Notes: generated from the letters alone by a model not told the origin. A DNA stretch of 64,000 nt from Corynebacterium canis (GCF_030408595.1 NZ_CP047080.1:993501-1057500), one strand, 5' to 3'. Counted from the first letter of the stretch, positions 26,995 to 35,488 are shown. Numbers and translations: made by a program.

Positions 26995-27495
26995 ATGTCT
27001 GTACAGATCCCTCCGGTAGATCCGGACCGGACGTTTACTGCGGAGCAGCGCCGGGAGATCGTGTTGGCCCATGCGGAGACCAAGCATGGTCTGAAGGGAG
27101 AGTTCCTCCGGGCGGCCGGGGTGACGCCGCGGCAGTTGTATTTGTGGCGGCGGCAGCTTGCGGCGGGCACGCTCGACATCGGGTTAACACCGCGAGAAAA
27201 TATTCCTATGAGTGATGAAAATATCGTGGAGTTTTCTCGGCTGACACAGCGCAATCAGGAGTTGGAGGCGCTTAACGCCGAGCTGGGGGCGGAGCGTGCG
27301 AAGCTGGAGACCGAGCGCGCGAAGTGGGAGACTGCGCGCGCGAAGTGGGAAACACGTCACGCCAAATTGGAGGCGCGGATCGCTGAATTGGAAAAGGTGG
27401 TTGCGGATAAGGATGCTGCCACCACTGCGCATGCCAAGGCGGTGGAGGCGATGGGAAAAGCTATCGCCGCCATGCAAAAATATACCGATCGTTGA
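26995..27495 (+). CDS. IS3-like transposase OrfA (HTH plus coiled coil)
   Basis: The ATG at 26995 follows AAGGAAGG and gives 166 residues. The first 60 residues form a helix-turn-helix (FTAEQRREIVLAHAETKHGL, then RAAGVTPRQLYLWRRQLAAG) for terminal-repeat binding. The rest is a long charged coiled coil with repeated ER/AK-KWET units (AKLETERAKWETARAKWET), unusual in length for an OrfA and probably used for multimerisation. Its stop overlaps the OrfB start as TGATG. Confidence 0.85.
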   Translation: MSVQIPPVDPDRTFTAEQRREIVLAHAETKHGLKGEFLRAAGVTPRQLYLWRRQLAAGTLDIGLTPRENIPMSDENIVEFSRLTQRNQELEALNAELGAERAKLETERAKWETARAKWETRHAKLEARIAELEKVVADKDAATTAHAKAVEAMGKAIAAMQKYTDR

Positions 27496-28583
27496 TGCGT
27501 GGTGGCCGGAAACTTTCCCCAGAGCAGCAAGCCGATTTCGATGAGTTCGTTAAGCTTGAAGACCATATTTTAGAGTTGCTTGCGGCGGCTGGCTATACCC
27601 AAAACGCGGCATTGAAGCTGCTTGGGCTTGCGAAAACAACCCTGTATTACCGGCGGCATCCGCGGCCGAAGAAACCACCACAACACCCAAAGGCCGCGCC
27701 GCCGAAAACGATTAGCGCCCCGGAGCGTCAACGTATCGCCGCATTGCTTCGCGACGGTCGTGAGCAGGGATTATCGGTCTATAAAATCTTTTTCAGCCAT
27801 GTCGATTCCGAGGAGCCCTTGCTCGGCTCATTGCGGACGTTTTACCGCGTGAACAATGAAATCAAAACGGTGCCAGCACCGCTGCGCCACGGCGCGCCAC
27901 GGGCGCCGCAACCACCACGAATAGTGACCGCGACACGGCCCGGCGAAGTCCTGTGCTGGGATATCACCTGGCTCCCCGGATCCTTTATGACCAAGGGATT
28001 TCACCTCTACACCGTGCTGGACTTGCACTCCCGTAAAATCGTCGGCCACACCGTACAACTGCGCCAAGACAAACACATCGCCACCGACCTCATCGCCCAA
28101 GTCATCGCCGCCGAGCAGCTCAACCACGCCAAGGTCCGAGTCCTGCACACCGACAACGGTGCTGTCATGACCTCCACCCAAATGCGCCAAATGCTCGACG
28201 CCAACGGCGTAGAACTCTCACTCATCCGCCCCGGAGTATCCAACGACAACCCTTTCGAAGAATCCTCCCACCGCACACTCAAACACCACCGCTACGCCTT
28301 AACCAGCTACCCCAATATCAAGGCCGCCGCCAACACCATGGCCTCCATCATCGACGCCTACAACAACCACGACCCACACAGCGGCCTCGCCGGATTCACC
28401 CCACAACAGGTCTACACCGGCGAATGGAAACCACTACTCAAACACCGCAAAGCAAAGGAAGAAATCTACTACAACACCTACCCCCAACGACGCCCACCAC
28501 GATCCATGTTCCAACCACCACCAGCCACCGTCGGCATCAAAATCGGAACACCACCACCAACCCCACAAAACCAAGTACAATAA
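27495..28583 (+). CDS. IS3-like transposase OrfB (DDE integrase)
   Basis: The 362-residue catalytic subunit has an N-terminal HTH (GYTQNAALKLLGLAKTTLYYRR) and an rve-type RNase H core. The DDE residues lie in CWDITWLPG, HTDNGAV and NPFEESSHRTLK. It is in the -1 frame relative to OrfA, but I see no standard slippery heptamer near the overlap, so re-initiation at TGATG is more likely than frameshifting. The C-terminal tail is Pro/Thr/Gln-rich. The ORF is intact, so the element may be active. Confidence 0.9.
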   Translation: MRGGRKLSPEQQADFDEFVKLEDHILELLAAAGYTQNAALKLLGLAKTTLYYRRHPRPKKPPQHPKAAPPKTISAPERQRIAALLRDGREQGLSVYKIFFSHVDSEEPLLGSLRTFYRVNNEIKTVPAPLRHGAPRAPQPPRIVTATRPGEVLCWDITWLPGSFMTKGFHLYTVLDLHSRKIVGHTVQLRQDKHIATDLIAQVIAAEQLNHAKVRVLHTDNGAVMTSTQMRQMLDANGVELSLIRPGVSNDNPFEESSHRTLKHHRYALTSYPNIKAAANTMASIIDAYNNHDPHSGLAGFTPQQVYTGEWKPLLKHRKAKEEIYYNTYPQRRPPRSMFQPPPATVGIKIGTPPPTPQNQVQ

Positions 28584-28627
28584 AACCAAGAACAATCAAA
28601 GAAGTTCACAACTCAATGGCACGCGGC

Positions 28628-28778
28628 GATTTTGTGTAATTTTCATCATCCGGGGCTGCCCAGGGCCGTCGGCGCGATATTTTTTACACAGATTTCCGGA
28701 TTTTGATGTAAAAAATATCGGTAGACACCGTTCAACTCCCGCCCCAGCAATAGGTTGCCTACGACGCATCCGACTACC
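28628..28778 (+). repeat. Right part of tandem repeat unit 1
   Basis: It is nearly identical to 28955-29105, differing at a few positions. It contains the palindrome ATATTTTTTACA...TGTAAAAAATAT at 28677-28718, an A/T-rich hairpin. The 64 bases from 28779 to 28842 separate it from unit 2 and hold no gene. Confidence 0.8.
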
Positions 28779-28842
28779 TTTTCGATGTCAGGCAGATCGC
28801 TCGGCGCGTGAAGGGCGCGCGAAGGGTGTCCACACAACTAGC

Positions 28843-29113
28843 CGTGCCTTCGGATCTGCCTGCATCCTCGTAGGGTATTGCCGCTTTGGCACCGGCAGGG
28901 CCCCGCGGGGATGGGTTGCGCGTTGCGCATGAAATTTTTTACACACAAATCCCGGATTTTGTGTAATTTTCATCATCCGGGGCCGCCCAGGGCCGTCGGC
29001 GCGATATTTTTTACACAGATTTCCGGATTTTGATGTAAAAAATATCGGTAGACACCGTTCAACTCCCGCCCCAGCAATAGGTTGTCCACGACGCATCGGC
29101 ACACCTTTTCGTC
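28843..29113 (+). repeat. Tandem repeat unit 2 (intact, about 270 bp)
   Basis: It contains both halves in order without the IS. Two inverted repeats are present: TTACACACAAATCC/GGATTTTGTGTAA around 28940-28967, and the strong AT-rich palindrome at 29004-29045. The IS target in unit 1 corresponds to the centre of the first palindrome. From 29114 to 29224 I see no gene. Confidence 0.8.
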
Positions 29114-29224
29114 ACAGTGACGTAATTCCGCCATGCTTTTATATCTGCGGACAAATCGAGGCCCGCAAAAGGCTTGCAACTATCGCGCACAAAATAGTTG
29201 CAAGCAATCCGAGCCGGGTCTGGG

Positions 29225-29989
29225 TTATTTGGCGGCGATGCTGGTGATCTGTTGGAGATCTGCGATGACGGCGGCGGGCTCCTCAGCCACGGGCTGGTTG
29301 TTCTCGTCACGAGGCCCGTCCAGACCTACGTCCGCATCCAGTTTGGCAAACAGCGGTTCGAGGTCGGATTGCGCCGGACCGCGTTCGGCAACGAGCTCGA
29401 AGGTTTTGCCCTCCGCGCCAGGGGAGGTCAGTGCAGCTACGAGCACTTCGGCAAGTTGTGAACGTGCGATGGCCCCATCGGCGGGTCCGGCGTTGCGCCG
29501 CGTGTCGCCTTGCAGAAAGTGCAGTTCCTGCTGGTCGGCTTCGTTGTAGTCGAACCAGCCGGGGCGCACGATGGTGTAAGGGTGTCCGCTTGCGCGTACG
29601 AGGCGTTCGGAGCGTCGCTTCCAGTCGTGCGCTTTCATCGTTTTGTTGTAGTAGCTGTCGCGGTATGTGACTCCGATGGCGGTCATGAGCGCGATGCGCA
29701 CTGGCCGATCCCCGATGGCCCGCAGGACATTCAGCACGCCCTGATAATCGACGTCGCGGATTGCATCCTCGCCGGTATGGGAGCCGTGGGTGAACACTAC
29801 CGCATCGATGCCGTCGACCGCGCTCGTGAGCGTGTTCGGATCGGTGAGGTCTCCGACCACGGTTTCCACCCCAGGCGTGCTCGCCGGGCGACGCGATAGC
29901 ACGCGGACCTTGTGTCCTGCCTTGGTGGCGGTGTCTACCACGTGTCGTCCGACGCTGCCGGTGCCGCCAATGGCCAAAATATTGAGCAT
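29225..29989 (-). CDS. NAD(P)-binding SDR family oxidoreductase (NmrA/atypical SDR)
   Basis: The 254-residue protein opens with the Rossmann motif GGTGSVGRHVV and follows the atypical SDR pattern (VVGDLTDPNTL, PYTIVRPGWFDY). The catalytic Tyr-Lys pair of classical SDRs is not obvious, so it may be a redox sensor or isomerase-like member. It is the last gene of a three-gene unit with two aldo-keto reductases, 13 bases after the first of them. Confidence 0.85.
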   Translation of the reverse strand: MLNILAIGGTGSVGRHVVDTATKAGHKVRVLSRRPASTPGVETVVGDLTDPNTLTSAVDGIDAVVFTHGSHTGEDAIRDVDYQGVLNVLRAIGDRPVRIALMTAIGVTYRDSYYNKTMKAHDWKRRSERLVRASGHPYTIVRPGWFDYNEADQQELHFLQGDTRRNAGPADGAIARSQLAEVLVAALTSPGAEGKTFELVAERGPAQSDLEPLFAKLDADVGLDGPRDENNQPVAEEPAAVIADLQQITSIAAK

Positions 29990-30002
29990 TCTGTTTCTCC
30001 TG

Positions 30003-31019
30003 TTATCGGCGCCGCAACCTGGGTTGTAGGTCGTGGTCGCCGTAGCTGTTGTCGTCTGGGTTGATGGTCACCCCGGGTTTGACCAGCTCGTCGATGCGGT
30101 CGAGCAGCTCCGCGGGGAGTTTGATGTCCGCGGCGGGCAGGTAGGCCTCCAATTGTTCGATGGTGCGTGGGCCGACGATCGCCGAGGTGACGCCGGGATG
30201 GTTGATCACAAAGGCGATCGCGAGTTCGATAAGCGTCAGGTCGTACTCATCGGCCAGCTGCGCCAGCTGCTCCACGATATCGAGTTTCCGCTGGTTATCG
30301 GGGCTGGTCATATCGAAGCGGGCGCTGGGCCGCACGGTGGCGGTCGGCTGGGCGTTCGCACCTTTGCGCCACCGGCCGGATAGCCAACCGCCCGAAAGCG
30401 GGCTGTAGGTAAGGGTGCCCATGCCGTAGCGTTGCGTGGTGGGCAGGATATCTTCCTCGATGCCGCGCACCAGGATGGAGTACGGGGGCTGTTCGGTGAC
30501 AAAGCGCTCCAGGTGCCGGTCCCGCGACACCCACTGCGCTTCCACGATTTGGCTTGCGGAGTAGGAGGAGGATCCGATGTAGCGCACCTTGCCTTGGTGC
30601 ACCAGGTCGCTTAACGCGCCGAGGGTTTCGGCCACATCCGTGTCGGCGGAGGGACGGTGCACCTGATATAGGTCCAGGTGGTCGGTTTGGAGGCGGCGCA
30701 GGGAGTCTTCCACCGCGCGCATGATCCACCGCCGGGATCCGCCACGGTAGTTCGGCGCTTCCTTCATGGGGATAAAGAACTTGGTGGCTAGGAACACGTC
30801 TTCGCGCCGCCCACGCAGCGCCTTTCCGACGATTTGTTCGGACTCCCCATAGGAGTAAATATCGGCGGTGTCAATGAAGTTGATGCCGGCGTCCAACGCG
30901 GCGTGGATGATGCGGATGCTGGCGGACTCGTCCTTATTGCCCCATTCGCCGAACATCATGCTGCCCAGGCACAAAGGGCTGACGGACACTCCCGTCCGGC
31001 CAAGTAGTCGGTATTCCAT
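30003..31019 (-). CDS. Aldo/keto reductase (AKR11/12-like)
   Basis: The 338-residue TIM-barrel oxidoreductase has the tetrad pieces FIDTADIYSYGESE (Asp and Tyr), FLATKFF (Lys) and YQVHRP (His). The C-terminal NADPH segment reads TSAIVGPRTIEQLE. Family members reduce sugar or xenobiotic aldehydes and ketones. It lies three bases after the neighbouring AKR gene, so they are co-transcribed. The substrate is unknown. Confidence 0.88.
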   Translation of the reverse strand: MEYRLLGRTGVSVSPLCLGSMMFGEWGNKDESASIRIIHAALDAGINFIDTADIYSYGESEQIVGKALRGRREDVFLATKFFIPMKEAPNYRGGSRRWIMRAVEDSLRRLQTDHLDLYQVHRPSADTDVAETLGALSDLVHQGKVRYIGSSSYSASQIVEAQWVSRDRHLERFVTEQPPYSILVRGIEEDILPTTQRYGMGTLTYSPLSGGWLSGRWRKGANAQPTATVRPSARFDMTSPDNQRKLDIVEQLAQLADEYDLTLIELAIAFVINHPGVTSAIVGPRTIEQLEAYLPAADIKLPAELLDRIDELVKPGVTINPDDNSYGDHDLQPRLRRR

Positions 31020-31022
31020 GAT

Positions 31023-31913
31023 TTATGCCTCCGGAATCGGGAATCCGTAGTTGTCTAGGGTGATGTCTGCGGGGTCGGGCCCGCCGCGGTGGCCGGTGTC
31101 CAGGGCGTCGATACGCGCGAGTTCTTCGGCGCTGAGTTCGAAGTCGAATACGTCGAAATTTTCTGCGATCCGGTGCGGCTTCACAGACTTCGGAATCGCC
31201 GAACGCCCTTGCTGAATATGCCACCGCAGCATCACCTGTGCAGGGGTTTTGCCGTGGGCGTTAGCGATCTGGATCAGCGTTGGGTCCTCCAGGGTGCTTT
31301 TGCGGTCTTCGCCAAACCCAGGGTAGAAGGTGATGCCCCCGATCGGCGACCACGCCTGGTTCAGCACGCCGTGGCTGGTGTTTACCGCGAGCAATTGGCG
31401 TTGCTGGAAGTAGGGGTGGATCTCAATCTGGTTCACGGCGGGCACAATTTCCGTGGCGCGCAGGAGGTTAGCAAGGTGGTTGGGCATAAAATTGCTCACG
31501 CCGATCGCCCGCACGTGGCCTTCCGCGTAGAGCTTTTCCAGCGCCCGGTACGCCTCAATAGTGCGTTCGAATGCGGTGGGCAGCGGCTGGTGCAGGATCA
31601 GCAGGTCCAGCTGCTCCACGCCGAGCTTTTTGGTGGCTTTTTCGTAGGCGTGCAGGGTTTCGTCGAAGCCGTAGTCGCTGATCCAAACCTTGGTTTCCAG
31701 GAAGATTTCGGAGCGGTCCAGCCCGGAGGTGGCGATGGCTTGCCCGACTTCGCGTTCGTTTCCGTAGGCGGCGGCCGTGTCAATGTGCCGGTATCCCACG
31801 CGCAGCGCCTCCGCCACGGCAGCGGTGGTTTCCTCGGGCGCGGATTGGAATACGCCGAAGCCGAGCGCGGGGATTTCCACGTCGTTGTTGAGTTTCAGTG
31901 TTGGTGTGCTCAT
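31023..31913 (-). CDS. Aldo/keto reductase (2,5-diketo-D-gluconate reductase type)
   Basis: The 296-residue enzyme belongs to the AKR5-like branch. Tetrad segments are HIDTAAAYGNE (Asp/Tyr), LETKVW (Lys) and LLILHQPLP (His); the C-terminal cofactor loop is AIPKSVKPHRIAENF. It starts at ATG 31913 and leads the unit with the second AKR and the SDR-like gene. A role in detoxifying carbonyl compounds is a reasonable guess from the cluster. Confidence 0.9.
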   Translation of the reverse strand: MSTPTLKLNNDVEIPALGFGVFQSAPEETTAAVAEALRVGYRHIDTAAAYGNEREVGQAIATSGLDRSEIFLETKVWISDYGFDETLHAYEKATKKLGVEQLDLLILHQPLPTAFERTIEAYRALEKLYAEGHVRAIGVSNFMPNHLANLLRATEIVPAVNQIEIHPYFQQRQLLAVNTSHGVLNQAWSPIGGITFYPGFGEDRKSTLEDPTLIQIANAHGKTPAQVMLRWHIQQGRSAIPKSVKPHRIAENFDVFDFELSAEELARIDALDTGHRGGPDPADITLDNYGFPIPEA

Positions 31914-32102
31914 AGTGTGCAGGCTACGGCTTATCGACGCCGCGAGGGAGGGTGTGTCATTCCCTGTTTAGCGTTGTTGCTCGCTGCGGCTGTTTTATAC
32001 GTGTGAAATGTAGGGTTGTCTTGGCGTGAAGCTAAGAGCTACTGGTGATAAGGCGGGTCCGGTGACGCTTGCATTGGGGTACCCACCATCCGCTATACTC
32101 AT

Positions 32103-32121
32103 TGAGGTTAGCGTTACCTAA
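32103..32121 (+). promoter_or_regulatory. DtxR box upstream of the RipA-like gene
   Basis: TGAGGTTAGCGTTACCTAA agrees with the 19-base DtxR consensus (TWAGGTTAGSCTAACCTWA) at 16 positions and is nearly palindromic. It overlaps a likely -10 (TAATAC, 32119-32124), so bound DtxR-Fe would block transcription. Confidence 0.75.
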
Positions 32122-32138
32122 TACGTTCGAGGTTGTCT

Positions 32139-33233
32139 ATGTCTGCATTCCCACAGCCGACGCTGTTTTGGTGCCAGGAAGGCTCGGTGAGCATTCGAAC
32201 GGGGGCTGAGACTACTAATTTACGCGCGGGGGCGGCATTGTATGCGAGCGCGTCGACAGTGGTAGAGGAGCGCGGCCTTGTGCTTCCGCTCCCTGCGGAT
32301 TCTGCGCGTTCGCTGGTGTCGCGCAGGGTCTTTTTCGGCCCGGGTTGGGAATCCGTCATGTTGCGGGAGTTTTCGTTGGCGGTGGCGGATCCGGACTATA
32401 TCCTGCCGGATTCGTTGGCTGCGCTGTGCGAGGCGCCGGCCACTTTGCCGCCGATGCCGAATGCTCCGGAGGCGTTGCGCGTTGCGGAATGCTTGGTGGA
32501 AAATACGGCCGATCAGACGCCCCTGGAGGGGTTCGCCGAGCGTTTCGGCGTGAGCTCGCGGACTATCCAGCGCCAGTTTATTTCCGGTACCGGCCTTTCC
32601 TTTAGCGAATGGCGCGCGGGCGCCCGGGTTGCCGCCGCCGCCGAGCTGTTGAGCATGGACTTTTCCGTGGCCGTCGCCGCGAACTTGGTTGGTTTTTCCG
32701 CCACGAGTAGTTTGACGCGCGCGTTCCGGAGGCATACTGGCCATCCGCCGTCTGCGTTTACCGCGGGCGCGGTGGGCATGGGCGAGGTGGGCAAGCCGCC
32801 GCGCTGCGAGGCGTACACGGTGTTCCCGACGGATACTGACGTGGTGTGGTGGATCATGCAAGGCACCGCCACCCTCGTGGACGGCGATTATTGCCGCTTT
32901 ATGGCCGCCGATGAAACCGCCACGTTGACCGCTCACAGTAACGCGCGTATCGACGTCGCGTCCGGCTCCATCGTCTTCCCCCTGCCGCGGCACTTGATGT
33001 TCACGGACCATCCGAGCTTGAAGGCTATCGCGGATGCGTACCGTGCGGATCGGAGCCTTGGGACTTCAGAAGTATTGGCGAAAAAGATGGAACGGGCACG
33101 CGAATTATTGCGCAGTGGGCAGCGCCCGAAGGATGTTGGAATCGCGGTGGGTTACGGCACGCATAGCGCCTTTAGCAGGGCTTTTAAGTTCGTGCAGGGT
33201 GTTACCCCGAGGGACTTCCAGCGGGGCGTCTGA
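32139..33233 (+). CDS. ripA: AraC-family regulator, RipA-like (regulator of iron proteins)
   Basis: The ATG at 32139 gives 364 residues; a TTG two codons earlier is less likely. Residues about 105-205 form a full AraC domain with both helix-turn-helix units (LEGFAERFGVSSRTIQRQF and VAANLVGFSATSSLTRAFRR). A second AraC-type HTH ends the protein (DVGIAVGYGTHSAFSRAFKF, then GVTPRDFQ). In C. glutamicum, RipA represses iron-rich enzymes such as aconitase and succinate dehydrogenase when DtxR lifts its own repression. The DtxR box and the eno neighbourhood support this assignment. Confidence 0.8.
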   Translation: MSAFPQPTLFWCQEGSVSIRTGAETTNLRAGAALYASASTVVEERGLVLPLPADSARSLVSRRVFFGPGWESVMLREFSLAVADPDYILPDSLAALCEAPATLPPMPNAPEALRVAECLVENTADQTPLEGFAERFGVSSRTIQRQFISGTGLSFSEWRAGARVAAAAELLSMDFSVAVAANLVGFSATSSLTRAFRRHTGHPPSAFTAGAVGMGEVGKPPRCEAYTVFPTDTDVVWWIMQGTATLVDGDYCRFMAADETATLTAHSNARIDVASGSIVFPLPRHLMFTDHPSLKAIADAYRADRSLGTSEVLAKKMERARELLRSGQRPKDVGIAVGYGTHSAFSRAFKFVQGVTPRDFQRGV

Positions 33234-33320
33234 CGTGTTTGGGAACTAATTTCGGGTGCCGTGCGTTGATTGGGTTGTAAGGATTTTCCCCATGACCCAA
33301 GAAAGGAACAGGGACTCCAA

Positions 33321-34139
33321 GTGCGTAGTAGTAACCCTGTATTCAGTTCGCTGGCAGGCACCCGAAATAGGGCCGTCCAGAATCAGTTCCAGGGCTACCC
33401 GGCGGACCCATACTCCCAGTACCCTTCCGCAGGCCCCGTAGCCACGGAGCGGCCCATCACCGTCGATGATGTGATTACTAAGACCGGCATTACGCTCGGC
33501 ATTATCGTTGCAATGGCGGTGCTGAACTTTGGCATCGCCATGGTGAGCCCCTCGCTGGCCATGATGCTTACCTTTGTGGGCGCTATCGGCGGTCTGATCA
33601 CGGTGCTGATCGCCACCTTTGGCCGCAAGTATGGTTCCGCAGCGATCACCCTCATCTACGCCGCCTTTGAGGGCCTGTTCGTTGGTGGCATTTCGCTGAT
33701 CTTCTCCGGTGTGCTCGTTGGCAAGGGCGCTGATGCCGGAACGATGATCGGGCAGGCGGTGCTGGGCACCGTGGGCGTGTTCCTGGGCATGCTGTATGTG
33801 TACAAGACGGGTGCCGTAAAGGTCACCCCGCGATTCCAGCGGATTATGACGGCTTCCATTGTGGGCGTGCTGGTGCTCGCGGTGGGCAATATGCTGCTGT
33901 ACATGTTTACCGGCGCAAACCCGCTGACCAATGGCGGCCCGCTGGCGATCATCTTCTCGCTGGTGTGCATCGGCCTGGCGGCCTTCAGCTTCCTGCAGGA
34001 CTTTGACGCCGCGGATCAATTGGTCCGCGCCGGTGCCCCCGCCCGCATGGCCTGGGGCGTGGCGCTCGGCTTGGCCGTGACCCTGGTGTGGTTGTACACC
34101 GAGATCCTCCGCCTGCTGAGCTACTTCCGGAACGGCTAG
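33321..34139 (+). CDS. Bax inhibitor-1/YccA family membrane protein
   Basis: I choose GTG 33321 (272 residues), since the conserved N-terminal RSSNPVFSSL follows at once and the longer ORF from 33270 adds unrelated residues. A Pro/Tyr-rich cytoplasmic stretch (FQGYPADPYSQYP) precedes seven membrane helices, including FGRKYGSAAITLIYAAFEGL. Bacterial members are proton/calcium leak channels or of unknown role. A terminator follows. Confidence 0.9.
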   Translation: MRSSNPVFSSLAGTRNRAVQNQFQGYPADPYSQYPSAGPVATERPITVDDVITKTGITLGIIVAMAVLNFGIAMVSPSLAMMLTFVGAIGGLITVLIATFGRKYGSAAITLIYAAFEGLFVGGISLIFSGVLVGKGADAGTMIGQAVLGTVGVFLGMLYVYKTGAVKVTPRFQRIMTASIVGVLVLAVGNMLLYMFTGANPLTNGGPLAIIFSLVCIGLAAFSFLQDFDAADQLVRAGAPARMAWGVALGLAVTLVWLYTEILRLLSYFRNG

Positions 34140-34165
34140 TTCCGCTACAATTGCCTCTGTAAGGG

Positions 34166-34205
34166 AAAAGGCCCCGCCGCGTGTAACCGTGTGGCGGGGC
34201 CTTCT
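34166..34205. terminator. Bidirectional terminator between convergent genes
   Basis: AAGGCCCCGCC and GGCGGGGCCTT form a perfect 11-base stem around a 15-base loop, flanked by AAAA on one side and TTCT on the other. It separates the BI-1 gene from the convergent lipoprotein gene. Confidence 0.85.
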
Positions 34206-34216
34206 AGGTTGCGCGG

Positions 34217-34819
34217 CTATAAGACGATATTGGCCCCGTTGACTGTGATCATGGTAAACGCCGGGCCCTGTGGCGTCATGGTGGGCTGGGATAACTCCAC
34301 GGTCACCTTGGTTTCGCTGACCTGCCCCTTGGCATCCTTCCCCTTGCACACCGTGCCCCCACAGATCTCGGTCTCTCGGGTGGCGGTGCCCTTGGCGGTG
34401 GTTTCGTTCCAGGATTCCCAGGTGATGTCCTTCAATTTGTCCCCGGTGGTGGAGCAGGAAAGGGACAGTGTTTCGGGGCGTTTCGTGGGGCTGCCCACGC
34501 AATCGATTACGCCGGGGATCCCCCGAGATGCGTGCACCATATAGGAGGTGGGCGTCGTTGCGCTGGTTTCGTTCGTTCCGGTAGCGGCGGTCGTCGTACT
34601 CGAATTTTCGGCGGTGGTGCTGGTGGTCGTACCTTCTTCCGTGCTGGTCGTGCCGGTCTTTGCGGCGGGGCTGGTCAGGGTTTTCTGCAAGGACGTGGGG
34701 GAGGAGACACCGCGGGCGGTATCCACCCGGCGATCGGAATCAACCTCGCCGGGCGGCGAGGTGCACGCACTTAGGAAAGCGAGGCTGACTGCTGTAAGAG
34801 CGATGGCATACAAACGCAT
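34217..34819 (-). CDS. Putative lipoprotein with Thr/Ser-rich linker
   Basis: The 200-residue protein has a lipoprotein signal with lipobox FLSAC (Cys at 19). A low-complexity Thr/Ser/Ala linker (about residues 45-90) resembles surface-exposed spacer regions. The C-terminal domain of about 105 residues contains four cysteines (near DCVGS, LSCST and EICGGTVC) that could form disulfides. I do not recognise the domain. It is probably a surface-exposed, membrane-tethered protein of corynebacteria. Confidence 0.75.
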   Translation of the reverse strand: MRLYAIALTAVSLAFLSACTSPPGEVDSDRRVDTARGVSSPTSLQKTLTSPAAKTGTTSTEEGTTTSTTAENSSTTTAATGTNETSATTPTSYMVHASRGIPGVIDCVGSPTKRPETLSLSCSTTGDKLKDITWESWNETTAKGTATRETEICGGTVCKGKDAKGQVSETKVTVELSQPTMTPQGPAFTMITVNGANIVL

Positions 34820-34868
34820 GGAGATGTCGGTTCCTTGGAATTGGGCAGAAATGAGAAGGCATAAGAAA

Positions 34869-34894
34869 TGCCGCCCACGAGCGCGTGGACGGCA
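34869..34894 (-). terminator. Terminator downstream of greA
   Basis: TGCCGCCCACG and CGTGGACGGCA form a near-perfect stem with a two-to-four base loop. On the minus strand it is followed by the U-rich stretch TTTCTTA. Confidence 0.6.
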
Positions 34895-34917
34895 GACACT
34901 TCACCCTGTGGCAAAGC

Positions 34918-35439
34918 TTAGCTGGAGCGAAGAGTCGCTGCCTTATCAGAATTGTAAGGCTCCGCAGACACAATGGTCACGGAAATGACGGTGCCATTTG
35001 GTGCGGTGTACTCGCGGGTGTCACCTTCGCGTGCCCCCAAAATTGCAGCACCCAGCGGCGCGTGCTCAGAGTAGGTTTCCAAATCTTTGTTATCGGAGGC
35101 GGCGGCGCGGGTACCGATAAGGAAGGTTTCCTTCTGGTTCTGATCACCGTTGTAGTACACGTGTACTACCGAGCCGACGTGCGCCACGCCTTCCTCCAGG
35201 CCGGCGCGTTCCGTGGTCGAGTTCGCCAGAATCTCGGAGATTTGTTTGATGCGGGCCTCTTCCTGGTCCTGCATCTCGCGGGCGGCATCGTAACCGGCGT
35301 TTTCTTTAAGGTCGCCTTCCTCACGGCGCTCGTTGATTTCAGCGGCAACGACCGGGCGGTGGGCGATGAGCGCGTTCAGCTCTTCTTCCAGCTTTTTCTT
35401 GGTTTCCGGCGTGATGTATTGCTTCTGGATCTCAGCCAT
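34918..35439 (-). CDS. greA: Transcription elongation factor GreA
   Basis: GreA rescues backtracked RNA polymerase by stimulating transcript cleavage. The 173-residue protein has the N-terminal coiled coil with the acidic tip (INERREEGDLKENAGYDAAREMQ) and the C-terminal FKBP-like domain. It is slightly longer than the 158-residue E. coli protein, as usual in actinobacteria. A likely -10 (TAAGAT, minus strand at 35530-35535) and a hairpin at 35489-35513 lie in its leader. Confidence 0.96.
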   Translation of the reverse strand: MAEIQKQYITPETKKKLEEELNALIAHRPVVAAEINERREEGDLKENAGYDAAREMQDQEEARIKQISEILANSTTERAGLEEGVAHVGSVVHVYYNGDQNQKETFLIGTRAAASDNKDLETYSEHAPLGAAILGAREGDTREYTAPNGTVISVTIVSAEPYNSDKAATLRSS

Positions 35440-35488
35440 GGTGTGTGTAAAACCTTTTCGTTAGGCAACCGTCGTGTCACAGTGCAAC

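Larger units (their letters stand above)
26918..28627 (+). mobile_element. IS3-like insertion sequence with two ORFs
   Basis: The element is bounded by GATT (26914-26917) and GATT (28628-28631). The intact second repeat unit contains the uninterrupted site CCCGGATTTTGTG at 28951, which fixes the borders. Near the ends are imperfect inverted repeats, TGCCATTGAAGATGTGAACTT (26925) and, on the other strand, TGCCATTGAGTTGTGAACTT (ending 28621). If the TG...CA ends are the true termini, the IS is 26925-28621. It carries an HTH/coiled-coil ORF and a DDE ORF. Confidence 0.85.

Noticed and set aside
29057..29113. Relationship of CAATAGGTTG in the tandem unit to the E1 end GATAGGTTG
   Set aside because: The match is only about eight bases and no other part of E1 is present, so chance similarity is likely.
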